NCBI GenBank assembly: GCA_028868975.1
Contig: JAGWTM010000008.1
Coordinates: forward strand, 1 to 38,690
Direction of reading: 5' to 3'
DNA: 38,690 nucleotides
DNA from: Actinomycetales bacterium
Lineage (GTDB): Bacteria; Actinomycetota; Actinomycetes; Actinomycetales; Microbacteriaceae
Shown here: piece after piece, positions 8,069 to 16,377 of the stretch
How positions within the stretch are numbered: the first letter of the stretch is position 1
How the letters are laid out: each line of letters starts with the position of its first letter
The notes under the pieces: generated by a model
Seen by the model: the letters and a program-made list of their open reading frames with translations, nothing else
What the model was told of the DNA's origin: nothing
Databases searched by the model: none
Made by a program: the position numbers and the translations under genes

Positions 8069-8776
8069 ATGCGCAAAATTGGCCTACTCGGTGGCATGTC
8101 CTGGCAGTCCTCAATTGAGTATGAGCGTGCCATAAATCAGATCATCGCCGACCGACTTGGCGGCACGGCATCGGCCGACTTGCTCATCCGGTCATTCAAT
8201 TTTGCTGAGGTGGAGGCCCTTCAAGCTGCAGGGGATTGGGCAGCGTGTGCTGACCTGCTGGCAACAGCGGCGATTAGCCTAGAAACTGCCGGCGCCGAAG
8301 CGATCGCTATTTGCACAAACACCATGCACAATGTGGCGGATTCGGTTGAGCAACGCCTGACGGTCCCGCTTTTGCATATTGCGGACGCGACCGGCGAGGC
8401 AGCGCTTGCAAAGGGTCTTGAATGTGTATCACTGTTCGGAACCCGATTCACTATGGAGATGCCGTTTCTGCGGCAGCGACTGGAGTCCAAGTTCGGTCTT
8501 CGAGTGATAACACCAGACAACGATCAACGCGCTGAGATTCATCGCGTGATCTATCAGGAGCTGGTTCAGGGGCGTTTTTTGGACGAGTCGCGCGATTTCG
8601 TGCTCGGCGTCATGCGTCAGCAACTCGATCAGGGGGCTCAGGGAATCATTGCAGGTTGCACCGAAATCGAACAGTTGGTCACGCCAAGCATGTTTGAGCA
8701 AAATGTCGGCGCGCCGTACTTTCCAACGGCGGCTTTACACGCGAGAGCTATTGCCCATTGGTCTCTTGGAGATTGA
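8069..8776 (+). CDS. Aspartate/glutamate racemase family protein
   Basis: A 235-residue cofactor-independent amino acid racemase of the Asp/Glu/hydantoin racemase superfamily. The N-terminus KIGLLGGMSWQSS is typical, and both catalytic-cysteine blocks are present: C82 in ICTNTMHN and C197 in AGCTEIEQL. It most resembles the aspartate racemase/YgeA-like branch rather than MurI, so D-amino acid production other than D-Glu for the cell wall is a reasonable guess; the substrate is not provable. It sits alone between the two convergent halves of the respiratory gene set, behind its own promoter and the 14-bp array, which makes it look like an accessory insertion into an otherwise conserved block. 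Confidence 0.9.
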   Translation: MRKIGLLGGMSWQSSIEYERAINQIIADRLGGTASADLLIRSFNFAEVEALQAAGDWAACADLLATAAISLETAGAEAIAICTNTMHNVADSVEQRLTVPLLHIADATGEAALAKGLECVSLFGTRFTMEMPFLRQRLESKFGLRVITPDNDQRAEIHRVIYQELVQGRFLDESRDFVLGVMRQQLDQGAQGIIAGCTEIEQLVTPSMFEQNVGAPYFPTAALHARAIAHWSLGD

Positions 8777-8836
8777 CCACCTGGCGTCTTTTCGACGCAC
8801 ACCGGGCTAGTGCTGCCTGGCGATGTAGGCGAGCAT

Positions 8837-8874
8837 GAGAAAAGGGCCGCAGCGTCTAGCCACGGCCCTTTCTC
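8837..8874 (-). terminator. Terminator between racemase and qcrB (bidirectional form)
   Basis: Inverted repeat AGGGCCG / CGGCCCT extended by A/T pairs and GAG/CTC with one bulged A, loop 13 nt. It sits between the two convergent stops: 12 bases past the qcrB stop on the minus strand, 60 past the racemase stop. It probably serves both; trailing T runs are short on both strands. Confidence 0.65.
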
Positions 8875-8885
8875 TGTTTGAAGTG

Positions 8886-10577
8886 TTACTTCTTGGCTGA
8901 GGCCTTCTTAGCTGCAGGCTTCTTGGCCGCAGCCTTCTTCGCTGGAGCCTTTTCAGCCTTTGGTGCCTCGATGGCAGCGTGCTCCTCGTGACCGTGCGAG
9001 TGAGCAGCTGCCAACTCGCCTGCGGTTACAGGTGCAATTCGGTCCTCGAAGTAGAAGCGGCTCACAGCAGCTCGCAGGCGCGCGCTGACCGTGATCTTGC
9101 CCTCAGCGTTTGGACGGGCGAGCGTCGGCTTGTAGTCCTTGAAGTCAACAAGCTTCCACATCTCGTACTTGTCCAGAGGCTCGTGCACTTCGATGTATTC
9201 GCCATGTGGCATGCGAACGATGCGGCCGGTTTCGCGACCGTGCAGAACGATTGCCTGATCCTTGCGCTGCAGCGAGAGGCAGATGCGCTTGGTTACGAAG
9301 AACGCGATGAACGGTGCGACGATTAGCAGAATCTGCATGGTGGTCAGAACCTGATTCAACGACAAACGGAAGTTTGTTGCCAAGAGGTCAGTCGCTGCAC
9401 CAGCCCAAAGGACCGCGTAGAAAGTGACACCGGCTGCGCCGATAGCGGTGCGGGTCGGAGCATTGCGAGGACGGTCAAGCACGTGGTGTTCGCGCTCGTC
9501 GCCGGTTACCCACTTTTCGATGAATGGGTACGCGCCAACCAGCACTAGGAATACCAGCAGCACGATGATCGGCAGCAGGATGTTCCATGACCAGGTGTAA
9601 CCGAACCAGTAGGTCTCTAGGTGGCTTGGAGCCAAGCGAAGCGCGCCATCGGCCCATCCGATGTACCAGTCAGGCTGGGTACCAGCCGAAACAGGTGATG
9701 GGTCGTAGCTGCCGTAATTCCAAACCGGGTTGATGGTGATGGTTGCTGCGACGAGCATGATCACACCGAAGACGATGAAGAAGAAGCCACCAGCCTTGGC
9801 TACGTACACAGGCATAAGTGGGTAGCCAACAACGTTGGTGTCCTTGCGACCTGGGCCCGAGTAGTGAGTGTGCTTGTGAATGACAACCATGAACAGGTGG
9901 ACAACGATGAACACCAAAATCAGTGCTGGAATCAGCAGGATGTGCAAGCCGTAAAGGCGAGCCACAATTGCGGTACCAGGGTACTCACCACCGAACAACA
10001 GCGATGAAATGTATGAGCCAGCGATTGGCACACCCTTGATCATGCCGTCGATGATTCGAAGACCGTTGCCCGAAAGCAGGTCATCTGGGAGTGAGTAACC
10101 GGTGAAGCCGCCCGCCATACCGAGGACGAACAGGACAACACCGACGATCCAGTTCATTTCACGTGGCTTGCGGAACGCGCCTGTGAAGAACACGCGGAGC
10201 ATGTGAAGACCTGCTGCTGCCACGAACAGCAGAGCCGACCAGTGGTGCACCTGGCGCATCAATAGACCGCCACGCACCTCGAAAGAGATGTTCAGGGTCG
10301 ACTCGTACGCCACCGACATCTCGGCGCCCTTCAGCGGCCCAAAGGCGCCGTCGTAGATAACCGGAGTCATTGCTGGCTGGAAGAAGAAGGTCAGGAAGGT
10401 GCCCGACAGTAGCAGGACGAGGAAGCTGTACAGCGCAACTTCGCCGAGCATGAATGACCAGTGGTCAGGGAATACCTTGCGACCGAATTCCTTCAGGATG
10501 CCGGCAACGCCGACACGTTCGTCAAGGTAGTTTGCGCGTTCTGCCAGGAATCCAGGCTTTTTGACTGCAGTGCTCAT
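8886..10577 (-). CDS. qcrB: Cytochrome bc1 complex cytochrome b subunit
   Basis: The 563-residue menaquinol-oxidising cytochrome b of complex III. Haem b ligand pairs are H111/H125 and H212/H227, spaced 14 and 15 residues as in b6-like cytochromes; the Qo-site motif is PDWY (302-305). Eight or nine membrane helices lie between about 45 and 430. Residues 526-533 are HSHGHEEH, followed by an alanine/lysine tail (540-563) in which AKK recurs every five residues, an unusual histone H1-like ending. The ATG overlaps the qcrA stop by one base (TAATG), with GGGAG 10 nt upstream. Last gene of ctaE-qcrC-qcrA-qcrB. Confidence 0.97.
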   Translation of the reverse strand: MSTAVKKPGFLAERANYLDERVGVAGILKEFGRKVFPDHWSFMLGEVALYSFLVLLLSGTFLTFFFQPAMTPVIYDGAFGPLKGAEMSVAYESTLNISFEVRGGLLMRQVHHWSALLFVAAAGLHMLRVFFTGAFRKPREMNWIVGVVLFVLGMAGGFTGYSLPDDLLSGNGLRIIDGMIKGVPIAGSYISSLLFGGEYPGTAIVARLYGLHILLIPALILVFIVVHLFMVVIHKHTHYSGPGRKDTNVVGYPLMPVYVAKAGGFFFIVFGVIMLVAATITINPVWNYGSYDPSPVSAGTQPDWYIGWADGALRLAPSHLETYWFGYTWSWNILLPIIVLLVFLVLVGAYPFIEKWVTGDEREHHVLDRPRNAPTRTAIGAAGVTFYAVLWAGAATDLLATNFRLSLNQVLTTMQILLIVAPFIAFFVTKRICLSLQRKDQAIVLHGRETGRIVRMPHGEYIEVHEPLDKYEMWKLVDFKDYKPTLARPNAEGKITVSARLRAAVSRFYFEDRIAPVTAGELAAAHSHGHEEHAAIEAPKAEKAPAKKAAAKKPAAKKASAKK

Positions 10578-11617
10578 TAGTTGTTGCGCTCCCAGAAGCT
10601 AGGGCCGACAGGTTCAGTGAAGTCGCTCTGCGCGATGAGATAGCCATCCTTGTCGACGGTGATCGGCAACTGAGGTAGCGGCCGCGAAGCTGGACCGAAA
10701 ACAACCTTGCAGTGCTCGGTTACGTCGAAGGTGGACTGGTGGCATGGGCAGAGCAGGTGGTGGGTGTGCTGCTCGTAGAGAGCTACCGGGCAACCCACGT
10801 GGGTGCAGATCTTTGAGTAAGCAACGATGCCGTCATATGACCAACCCTTGCGAGCAGGGTCCTCTTTGAGATCTGCTGGGTCGAGGCGAACTAGCAGAAC
10901 CGCGGCCTTGGCCTTCTCTTCTAGCTTGTCTTCCTTCTCGTTCAGACCCTCTGGAATTACGTGGAAGACTGAGCCGATGGTGACATCGGATGCCTTAATC
11001 GGAACACCGGTTGGGTCCTTGACAAGCTTGGTGCCTGACTTCCACATGGTGTGGCGCAGGTGCTCGGTCTGGTCCTTACCTAGGTCGGCAAACAGGAAGA
11101 TTGCCGGAATTGGGAAGGCGGCTAGTGCGGTGTAGAGACTGCGGCGAATCAGCTTGCGACGTGAGAAACCCGACTCCTGGTCGGCCAACTTGATGATCTC
11201 AATAGCGGCTGCACGGTCGGCTTCTGAGCTGCGAGCCTGGTGGCGCTCTTCGCTAACTTCAGCATCAGGCATAAGCGTCTTAGCCCAGTGGACAGCACCG
11301 ATTCCGATACCGAGTAGGCCAAGAGTGATTCCCAGGCCGAGGAACAAAGTGTTGTTTCGGACGCTGCCGAGGTCTTCCACGATAGGGAAGGCGTAGTAAG
11401 CGTAGATTGCAAACGCCGAACCAAGGAACGAGAGGATGAAGAGGGCGGCTACCTGACGAACTGCAGCCTTTTCGTGCTTCTCGCTCTTGTCGGTCATGCG
11501 AACGCGGTGCGGTTCTAGACCCGGGTCCTTGATCGCGTCGGCTGGAATTACCGCCAGACCGCTGTCATAGACGTGTTCAGCGCTTGCTTTAGCGACTGAC
11601 TTGCCCTGATTGCTCAA
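10577..11617 (-). CDS. qcrA: Rieske iron-sulphur protein of the bc1 complex
   Basis: A 346-residue actinobacterial QcrA that moves electrons from menaquinol to cytochrome cc through a [2Fe-2S] cluster. Cluster ligands are C271 and H273 (CTHVGC) and C290 and H293 (CPCHQS); C276 and C292 form the usual disulphide. Three N-terminal membrane helices are visible (about 55-76, 90-111 and 160-178), the triple-spanning form characteristic of Actinobacteria. The start is a TTG (protein MSNQGKSV) with a strong AAGGAG Shine-Dalgarno 6 nt upstream, 39 bases after qcrC. Identification secure. Confidence 0.97.
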   Translation of the reverse strand: MSNQGKSVAKASAEHVYDSGLAVIPADAIKDPGLEPHRVRMTDKSEKHEKAAVRQVAALFILSFLGSAFAIYAYYAFPIVEDLGSVRNNTLFLGLGITLGLLGIGIGAVHWAKTLMPDAEVSEERHQARSSEADRAAAIEIIKLADQESGFSRRKLIRRSLYTALAAFPIPAIFLFADLGKDQTEHLRHTMWKSGTKLVKDPTGVPIKASDVTIGSVFHVIPEGLNEKEDKLEEKAKAAVLLVRLDPADLKEDPARKGWSYDGIVAYSKICTHVGCPVALYEQHTHHLLCPCHQSTFDVTEHCKVVFGPASRPLPQLPITVDKDGYLIAQSDFTEPVGPSFWERNN

Positions 11618-11656
11618 CTGAAACTCCTTGTTTCTTTGAATTGTGTCTGACGAGCC

Positions 11657-12445
11657 TTAGTTGGACTTTGCGCCCAGCCAAATGGTGATTGCGATGATGC
11701 CGCCCAGAGCGAAGACCCAAGCGAATAGACCTTCTACAACTGGACCGAGGTTTGCGAGCTCATACCCACCGGCTGATGGGTTCTTCTCAACAAACTTCAG
11801 GTAACTGATGATGTCTTTTTTGTCCTGCGGGGTGAGGTTTGCGTCGTTGAACACTGGCATGTTCTGTGGGCCGGTAAGCATCGCCTCGTAGATGTGCTTG
11901 CTCTCAACGCCAGTCAGGGCAGGCGCGAACTTACCCTCGGTCAGAGCGCCACCGGCACCCACAGCGTTGTGACACATTGCACAGTTGATGCGGAACAGCT
12001 CGCCACCGCGGGTGGTGTTGCCGTTGGTCTCGAGGTACTGAGCCTCTGGAACAGCTGGTCCAGGAGCCAGTGAGGCCACGTATGCGGCTAGCGCATCGAT
12101 CTGCTCTTGGGTGAACTGGACGTCCTTCTTGTACATCTGTGGGCCCGAAGCCTGACCAGGCATACGACCGGTACCAACCTGGAAATCAACCGATGCGGCT
12201 CCGACACCGATGAGGCTAGGCGCGTTGCCGGTTCCTTCGGCGTTCTTGCCGTGGCAGCTGGCACAGTTTGCTGCGAAGAGCTTCTTACCCTCTTCGATCT
12301 GTGCCTGAGTGTATTCAGCCGACTGACCAGGGTTGGCAACTGTGGTTGCAACCGCGTAGCCACCGCCGGTGACCAAAAGACCTGCAGCAATCACCATTAC
12401 TGCGGCCAGCTTGTTGCGGCCACCGGTGCGCTTCATGAATGCCAT
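11657..12445 (-). CDS. qcrC: Di-haem cytochrome c (cytochrome cc) of the bc1 complex
   Basis: A 262-residue membrane-anchored c-type cytochrome with two CXXCH haem sites, C61-H65 (CASCH) and C155-H159 (CAMCH), so electrons can pass to CuA of CtaC without a soluble cytochrome c. The N-terminal hydrophobic segment (about 13-33) is a signal/anchor and a C-terminal helix (about 239-257) holds it in the membrane. A methionine axial ligand per domain is expected (candidates M95 and M196 in the GRMPGQ and NMPVFN blocks). The ATG has AAGGA 8 nt upstream and follows ctaE by 19 bases. Confidence 0.97.
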   Translation of the reverse strand: MAFMKRTGGRNKLAAVMVIAAGLLVTGGGYAVATTVANPGQSAEYTQAQIEEGKKLFAANCASCHGKNAEGTGNAPSLIGVGAASVDFQVGTGRMPGQASGPQMYKKDVQFTQEQIDALAAYVASLAPGPAVPEAQYLETNGNTTRGGELFRINCAMCHNAVGAGGALTEGKFAPALTGVESKHIYEAMLTGPQNMPVFNDANLTPQDKKDIISYLKFVEKNPSAGGYELANLGPVVEGLFAWVFALGGIIAITIWLGAKSN

Positions 12446-12464
12446 TTCGATGATTCCTTGCTTG

Positions 12465-13076
12465 TTATTTCAGAACGTAGACGATTAGGAACAGGCCGAT
12501 CCAGACTACGTCGACGAAGTGCCAGTAGTACGAAACGACGATTGCGCTTGTGGCCTCATAGTGACCAAACTTCTTGGCCGCGAAAGTCTTTCCGATCACG
12601 AGCAGGAAGGCGATGAGTCCGCCGGTCACGTGCAGAGCGTGGAAGCCGGTGGTGATGTAGAAGGCGCTACCGTACGAGTTCGAGTTGAGCGCGACACCTT
12701 CCGAAATCAGGGTTGCGTACTCCCAAACCTGACCGGCGACGAATACGGCACCCAGCAGGTAGCTAAGGAGGAACCATTCGACCATGCCCCACTTGACCGG
12801 TGAGAGGCCAGTGGCTCGTGGCTGCATGCGCTCGGCCGCGAAAACACCAAACTGAGCGGTGAAGGATGACAACACCAGGATGATGGTGTTGACCAAGGCG
12901 AATGGGACGTTCAGGATGCCCGTGCCTTGCTCCCAGATAGCAGGGGAGTTGGCCTTGAGGCTGAAGTACATCGCAAACAGCGCGGCAAAGAACATCACCT
13001 CGCTGCCAAGCCAAACAATGGTGCCAACCGAGGTGGCGCTTGGGCGATTGATGACAGGTGCACTGATGGTCGTCAT
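12465..13076 (-). CDS. ctaE: Cytochrome c oxidase subunit III
   Basis: A 203-residue subunit III with five predicted membrane helices, the short actinobacterial form. Conserved features include [13 protein letters not shown] near the N-terminus and FHALHVTGG and [10 protein letters not shown] in the C-terminal half. A TTG six bases further upstream could extend it by two residues, but the ATG chosen is exactly 7 nt after a TAGAAT -10, fitting the leaderless geometry seen repeatedly in this window. It heads the ctaE-qcrC-qcrA-qcrB operon, the usual actinobacterial order, and is divergent from trpD. Confidence 0.96.
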   Translation of the reverse strand: MTTISAPVINRPSATSVGTIVWLGSEVMFFAALFAMYFSLKANSPAIWEQGTGILNVPFALVNTIILVLSSFTAQFGVFAAERMQPRATGLSPVKWGMVEWFLLSYLLGAVFVAGQVWEYATLISEGVALNSNSYGSAFYITTGFHALHVTGGLIAFLLVIGKTFAAKKFGHYEATSAIVVSYYWHFVDVVWIGLFLIVYVLK

Positions 13077-13083
13077 GGTCAAT

Positions 13084-13089
13084 ATTCTA
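13084..13089 (-). promoter_or_regulatory. -10 element of ctaE-qcrCAB, leaderless
   Basis: Minus-strand TAGAAT, 7 nt before the ctaE ATG. No Shine-Dalgarno precedes this ATG. Confidence 0.6.
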
Positions 13090-13148
13090 ACCCTGATAAA
13101 GGTCTGGTAACGGCAAAAACAGGGGAGTGGCGGTGCGTTTTTGGGCGT

Positions 13149-13154
13149 TAAACT
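13149..13154 (+). promoter_or_regulatory. -10 element of trpD, leaderless
   Basis: TAAACT, 7 nt before the ATG at 13162. This places the start downstream of the in-frame TTG at 13141, which would lie upstream of the -10 itself. Confidence 0.6.
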
Positions 13155-13161
13155 TCATCCC

Positions 13162-14226
13162 ATGGACCTCTCGCTAACCTGGCCGAAAATTCTGAGCATT
13201 TTGCTCGCAAAAAACGACCTAAATCGTGAGCAGGCGAGCTGGGCAATGCGTCAAATTATGTCGGGTGAGGCTAGCGAATCGCAGGTTGGCGCCTTCATGA
13301 TGGCTCTCCGTAGCAAAGGGGAGTCGGTGGACGAATTGGCCGGTTTGGTCGATGTCATGCTTGACCACTCGGTCATCTTGGATACCGGCTCGAATGCCGT
13401 CGACATCGTTGGTACCGGCGGTGACATGGTGGGTACGGTTAACATCTCGACCATGGCGGCGATCCTGGTCGCCTCGATGGGGATTCCGGTGATGAAACAC
13501 GGCAGCCGCTCGGCATCGGGCAAGACCGGATCCTCCGAGATGTTGGAAGTACTTGGCATCCGCCTCGATCTCTCACCCGAGCGTGTGGCTGAGATTTTCC
13601 GCGAAATTGGCATCACCTTCTTTTTCGCCCCGGTATTCCACCCAGCTATGCGACACGTTGCGCCCGTGCGCAAAGCGCTAGGTGTGCCGACGACTTTCAA
13701 CTTCCTGGGCCCGTTGGCTAACCCAGCGCAGCCGATTGCAACCTCGCTTGGTGTAGCAAACGCCTCGGTTGCCCCGCTAATGGCCGCCGAGGTAGCTGCT
13801 CGTGGGCGCACCGCATTGGTGTTCAGAGGCGATGATGGACTCGACGAATTGACCACCACCGGCCCAAGCACGGTTTGGGAGGTGACGCCCGGTGTCGTTC
13901 GCGAAATCCGACTGTCACCAAGTGACTTGGGTTTGGGGTCGGCAAAACTCGAGGACCTCATCGGCGGCGATGCTCACGAAAACGCCGAGATCGCCAGGGC
14001 GCTGTTCTCGGGTGCGCGCGGCGAGCGAATGGATGCGATTCGCGACATCGTGGCTTTGAACGCCGCCGGTGGCGTGGTTGCCTACGAGCTGGCGAAAGAC
14101 CCCTCGAGAGCCGAGGTTTCATTGGAGGAGCGTTTCAGTAACGCAATCGAGCGAGCTTTCGAGGCGCTAGATTCGGGAGCCGCATCGAGCAAGCTGTCTC
14201 AGTGGATTGCGGCGTCGCAGCTCTAG
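13162..14226 (+). CDS. trpD: Anthranilate phosphoribosyltransferase
   Basis: A 354-residue enzyme transferring phosphoribose from PRPP to anthranilate, second step of tryptophan synthesis. The PRPP-binding loop GTGGDMVGTVNIST and the MKHGSRSASGKTGSSEMLE block with the anthranilate-site residues are intact, as is FNFLGPLANP. The start is fixed by a TAAACT -10 7 nt before the ATG; the seven residues added by an upstream TTG are not protein-like. The gene is isolated from other trp genes and divergent from ctaE, an association also seen in mycobacteria (Rv2192c/Rv2193), so it is inherited context rather than an operon clue. No terminator is seen after it. Confidence 0.95.
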   Translation: MDLSLTWPKILSILLAKNDLNREQASWAMRQIMSGEASESQVGAFMMALRSKGESVDELAGLVDVMLDHSVILDTGSNAVDIVGTGGDMVGTVNISTMAAILVASMGIPVMKHGSRSASGKTGSSEMLEVLGIRLDLSPERVAEIFREIGITFFFAPVFHPAMRHVAPVRKALGVPTTFNFLGPLANPAQPIATSLGVANASVAPLMAAEVAARGRTALVFRGDDGLDELTTTGPSTVWEVTPGVVREIRLSPSDLGLGSAKLEDLIGGDAHENAEIARALFSGARGERMDAIRDIVALNAAGGVVAYELAKDPSRAEVSLEERFSNAIERAFEALDSGAASSKLSQWIAASQL

Positions 14227-14243
14227 TTTTTCAGCGTAGGCGA

Positions 14244-14271
14244 GTGGTCATGCGGCGAGAATCGCATCCAC
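14244..14271 (+). other. Hairpin downstream of trpD
   Basis: GTGG and ATGCG pair with CGCAT and CCAC around an 8-nt loop with a 2-nt bulge. It lies 18 bases after the trpD stop but lacks a T run, so it may protect the 3' end rather than terminate. Confidence 0.4.
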
Positions 14272-14316
14272 GCAGGGGAACAGGTAACAACTCAAACGGC
14301 TCTAAACGCCAATAAA

Positions 14317-14342
14317 ACATTACTTGACATAATGTGCATTAT
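14317..14342 (+). promoter_or_regulatory. Orphan operator-like palindromes with consensus -35
   Basis: Three half-sites form two overlapping inverted repeats: ACATTA-N7-TAATGT (14317-14335) and ATAATG-TG-CATTAT (14329-14342). A perfect TTGACA -35 (14324-14329) lies inside. No good -10 sits at 17 nt; weak AT-rich matches (GATAGA, TAAGAC) follow. The site lies between the 3' ends of trpD and the NUDIX gene, so nothing on the plus strand is obviously served by it. It looks like the control region of a lost autoregulated gene or the promoter of an antisense or small RNA. Confidence 0.45.
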
Positions 14343-14364
14343 CGGCGATAGAGGTAAGACTGGC

Positions 14365-14907
14365 CTAGAGCCAAGACCGAAGCCAGTTCGGTAATTCGGG
14401 TGGCCCAATCGGCTCGGTCGATTCAACGAGCTCGATGATCTTCCACCACTTATGTTCGAGAACGTCTCGATGTTCGTCTTCGGTCCAGAAGGCGTTGTCT
14501 AGTTGAAAACTGTCGGCGTCGAGGTGTCGTGACTGCCTATCAGCATCGTTTGCCGTTAGACCACTCTCCAAGCCTTTATCTGTCAAGGTCAATGAAGTTA
14601 TGTCAAGTTGGAAGAAATGGTCGGTGTAGGTGTGGAAGTTGACTCCGTCACCCCAATCCCAGCGACCCGACGTGCTCCAGACGGGTGCTCCTAAGATTTC
14701 GGGATCCACCCGCAGGCCGGTTTCTTCGAAAAGCTCACGAACCGCAGCGTCGATAATGCTCTCACCCGTGTCTATCCCTCCGCCTGGCGTAATCCAGCGT
14801 GGTGGCAACTGCACTTCAGGATCAAAGTGGGTCAGAAGCAGAAAAACCTGCTCGAACCGACTGTGTAGCAGGATTCTCGCGGTCTCTCGATGTTGACCCG
14901 GTTGCAT
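14365..14907 (-). CDS. NUDIX hydrolase
   Basis: A 180-residue NUDIX-fold pyrophosphohydrolase. The complete NUDIX box (GX5EX7REUXEEXGU) spans residues 43-65: GGIDTGE, then RELFEETGL. Substrate range is not readable; housecleaning of nucleoside diphosphate-linked metabolites is typical. The start ATG has a GGAAGG Shine-Dalgarno 6 nt upstream that overlaps the end of the yczE-like gene, 2 bases away, so the two form an operon. Confidence 0.9.
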   Translation of the reverse strand: MQPGQHRETARILLHSRFEQVFLLLTHFDPEVQLPPRWITPGGGIDTGESIIDAAVRELFEETGLRVDPEILGAPVWSTSGRWDWGDGVNFHTYTDHFFQLDITSLTLTDKGLESGLTANDADRQSRHLDADSFQLDNAFWTEDEHRDVLEHKWWKIIELVESTEPIGPPELPNWLRSWL

Positions 14908-14909
14908 GC

Positions 14910-15551
14910 CTAGCCTTCCGCCTCGGCAACGGCTGGCTCTGAAGTCTTACCGCGGTTCTCGATCTTGAAGAGTCGGAGCGACAACTGCATCAGATAGCCG
15001 ATACCGAAGGCAAAGAGAACCGTACCGAGTCCAACTTGACCACCCAGGCGCCATCCGACCAGCAGAACAAATGACTCATACACGGTTCTGATAAGCCAAA
15101 CCGGCCAGCCAAATTTACGTCGAGTGCCCATAACCAAGCCGTCTCGCGGTCCCATTCCGAAATTGCTGCTGATATACAAGCCGGTGCAAAATGCGACCAC
15201 GCACATACCTAGAACGAAAACCAAAATCTGAAGCACGAAACCGCTCGGCTGGCCCAACAGCGGCAACCAGACGTCGGTCGACAAACCAATCAGCACCGCA
15301 TTTAGGATGCTTCCAATTCCCGGCTTCACCTTCAGCGGGATCCAGGTCAGGAGCACAATCAGTGAGACCAGGACCTGCGAGATACCGAAACTTAGGCTGG
15401 TCTGTGTCGAGATGCCCTGTGCGAGCACATCCCATGGCGGGATTCCGATGTTGGCCTTGACCATCAGAGAGATACCGAGGCCGTAGACGAATAGGCCAAC
15501 GTTCAGGCGTATGAATCGCAACGCGATTGATAAATACGGATGCCTAAACAT
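14910..15551 (-). CDS. YczE/YitT-like integral membrane protein
   Basis: A 213-residue membrane protein with five or so hydrophobic helices (near 12-32, 45-70, 80-100, 105-128, 150-195). The opening block with LGISLMVKANIGIPPWDVLA and a later internally similar block SSNFGMGPRDGLVMGTRR are hallmarks of the YczE/YyaS family, reflecting a duplicated motif. Function is unknown; it has been described as a transporter-like protein in several phyla. The first gene of a two-gene unit with the NUDIX hydrolase. A TAGTCT -10 sits 6 nt before the ATG, predicting a leaderless message. Divergent from the GDPD gene. Confidence 0.85.
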   Translation of the reverse strand: MFRHPYLSIALRFIRLNVGLFVYGLGISLMVKANIGIPPWDVLAQGISTQTSLSFGISQVLVSLIVLLTWIPLKVKPGIGSILNAVLIGLSTDVWLPLLGQPSGFVLQILVFVLGMCVVAFCTGLYISSNFGMGPRDGLVMGTRRKFGWPVWLIRTVYESFVLLVGWRLGGQVGLGTVLFAFGIGYLMQLSLRLFKIENRGKTSEPAVAEAEG

Positions 15552-15557
15552 CCTCTA

Positions 15558-15563
15558 AGACTA
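15558..15563 (-). promoter_or_regulatory. -10 element, leaderless yczE-like/NUDIX operon
   Basis: Minus-strand TAGTCT, 6 nt before the ATG. A possible plus-strand -10 for the divergent GDPD gene (CAGAAT, 15571-15576) lies 6 nt before its GTG. Confidence 0.55.
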
Positions 15564-15582
15564 GGCGAGGCAGAATGGAACT

Positions 15583-16368
15583 GTGGCCAAGCCCTTTTTC
15601 GACGCACCGCTCCCCTTTCGATTCGCGCACCGCGGCGCAACCGCCGGTGGGCGTTTTGACGAGAACACGTGGCCAGCCTTCAGTGAGGCGCTAGCCCAAG
15701 GCGCGAGTCACATCGAGACCGACGCGCAGGTAACCCGAGACGGTGTGGCGGTCTTGTTCCACGATGACGATCTTGTCCGCGTGGGCGCCACTCCCCTTTC
15801 GTCGGGGCGCAAGTTGGTGGCCGAATACGATTTCGCCGAGCTGCGAGCCATGAAGTTGGCCGCTGGAGGGCAGATTTCGTCCCTGCTCGAGACCCTTCAG
15901 CGGTTTCCCGAAGCGAAGTTCAACATCGACGTCAAGGTACCTGGCGCAATAGAGCCAGTAGCCGAGGCAATACGCGAAACAAACAGCTTCGAGCGAGTCC
16001 TGATCACTTCATTCTCGGATCGTCGAAGGGCGGCCACTCTAGCCTTGTTGCGCTCAGAGGCGGTAGCCACAAGCCCTGGCAGTTCGATTCTGCTGAAAGC
16101 CTGGCTGGGCTTTTGGATGAGCTCGGTGTTAGGGCAGAGAGCGCAATTGCGCATCCTGAAGTCTGCACTTCACGGCGTGGACGCGATCCAGGTTCCGCAA
16201 CGTCATGGTCTAATCCATTTCGCCAACCGACGATTCATCCACGCGGTGCGCGCAATCGGTATTCACGTGCATTTTTGGGTGATCAACGATGAGGAAACCG
16301 CCAAAAGACTTTTAGCGCTAGGTGCTACCGGCTTAGTCTCGGACGACCTTCCCGCCCTGGGCTTGTGA
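15583..16368 (+). CDS. Glycerophosphodiester phosphodiesterase family protein
   Basis: A 261-residue TIM-barrel phosphodiesterase of the GDPD family, releasing glycerol-3-phosphate from deacylated phospholipids. Family residues are in place: H16-R17 (AHRG), E27-N28 (DENTW), E45 and D47 (IETD), H60-D61 (FHDDD). A later FWVINDEE block is the typical C-terminal strand. No signal peptide is visible, so a cytosolic enzyme is predicted. GTG is the start; either a GAGG 12 nt upstream or a CAGAAT -10 placed 6 nt upstream could serve it. Confidence 0.9.
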   Translation: MAKPFFDAPLPFRFAHRGATAGGRFDENTWPAFSEALAQGASHIETDAQVTRDGVAVLFHDDDLVRVGATPLSSGRKLVAEYDFAELRAMKLAAGGQISSLLETLQRFPEAKFNIDVKVPGAIEPVAEAIRETNSFERVLITSFSDRRRAATLALLRSEAVATSPGSSILLKAWLGFWMSSVLGQRAQLRILKSALHGVDAIQVPQRHGLIHFANRRFIHAVRAIGIHVHFWVINDEETAKRLLALGATGLVSDDLPALGL

Positions 16369-16377
16369 ATCTTCTGT

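Noticed and set aside
8886-8970. AKK-rich end of qcrB as a frameshift artefact
   Set aside because: The frame continues smoothly to a stop followed by a terminator, and the repeat is regular; kept as a real feature worth checking.
13251-13961. 236-residue open frame antisense to trpD
   Set aside because: Ser/Thr/Pro/Arg-rich composition typical of antisense frames; trpD motifs are complete on the other strand.
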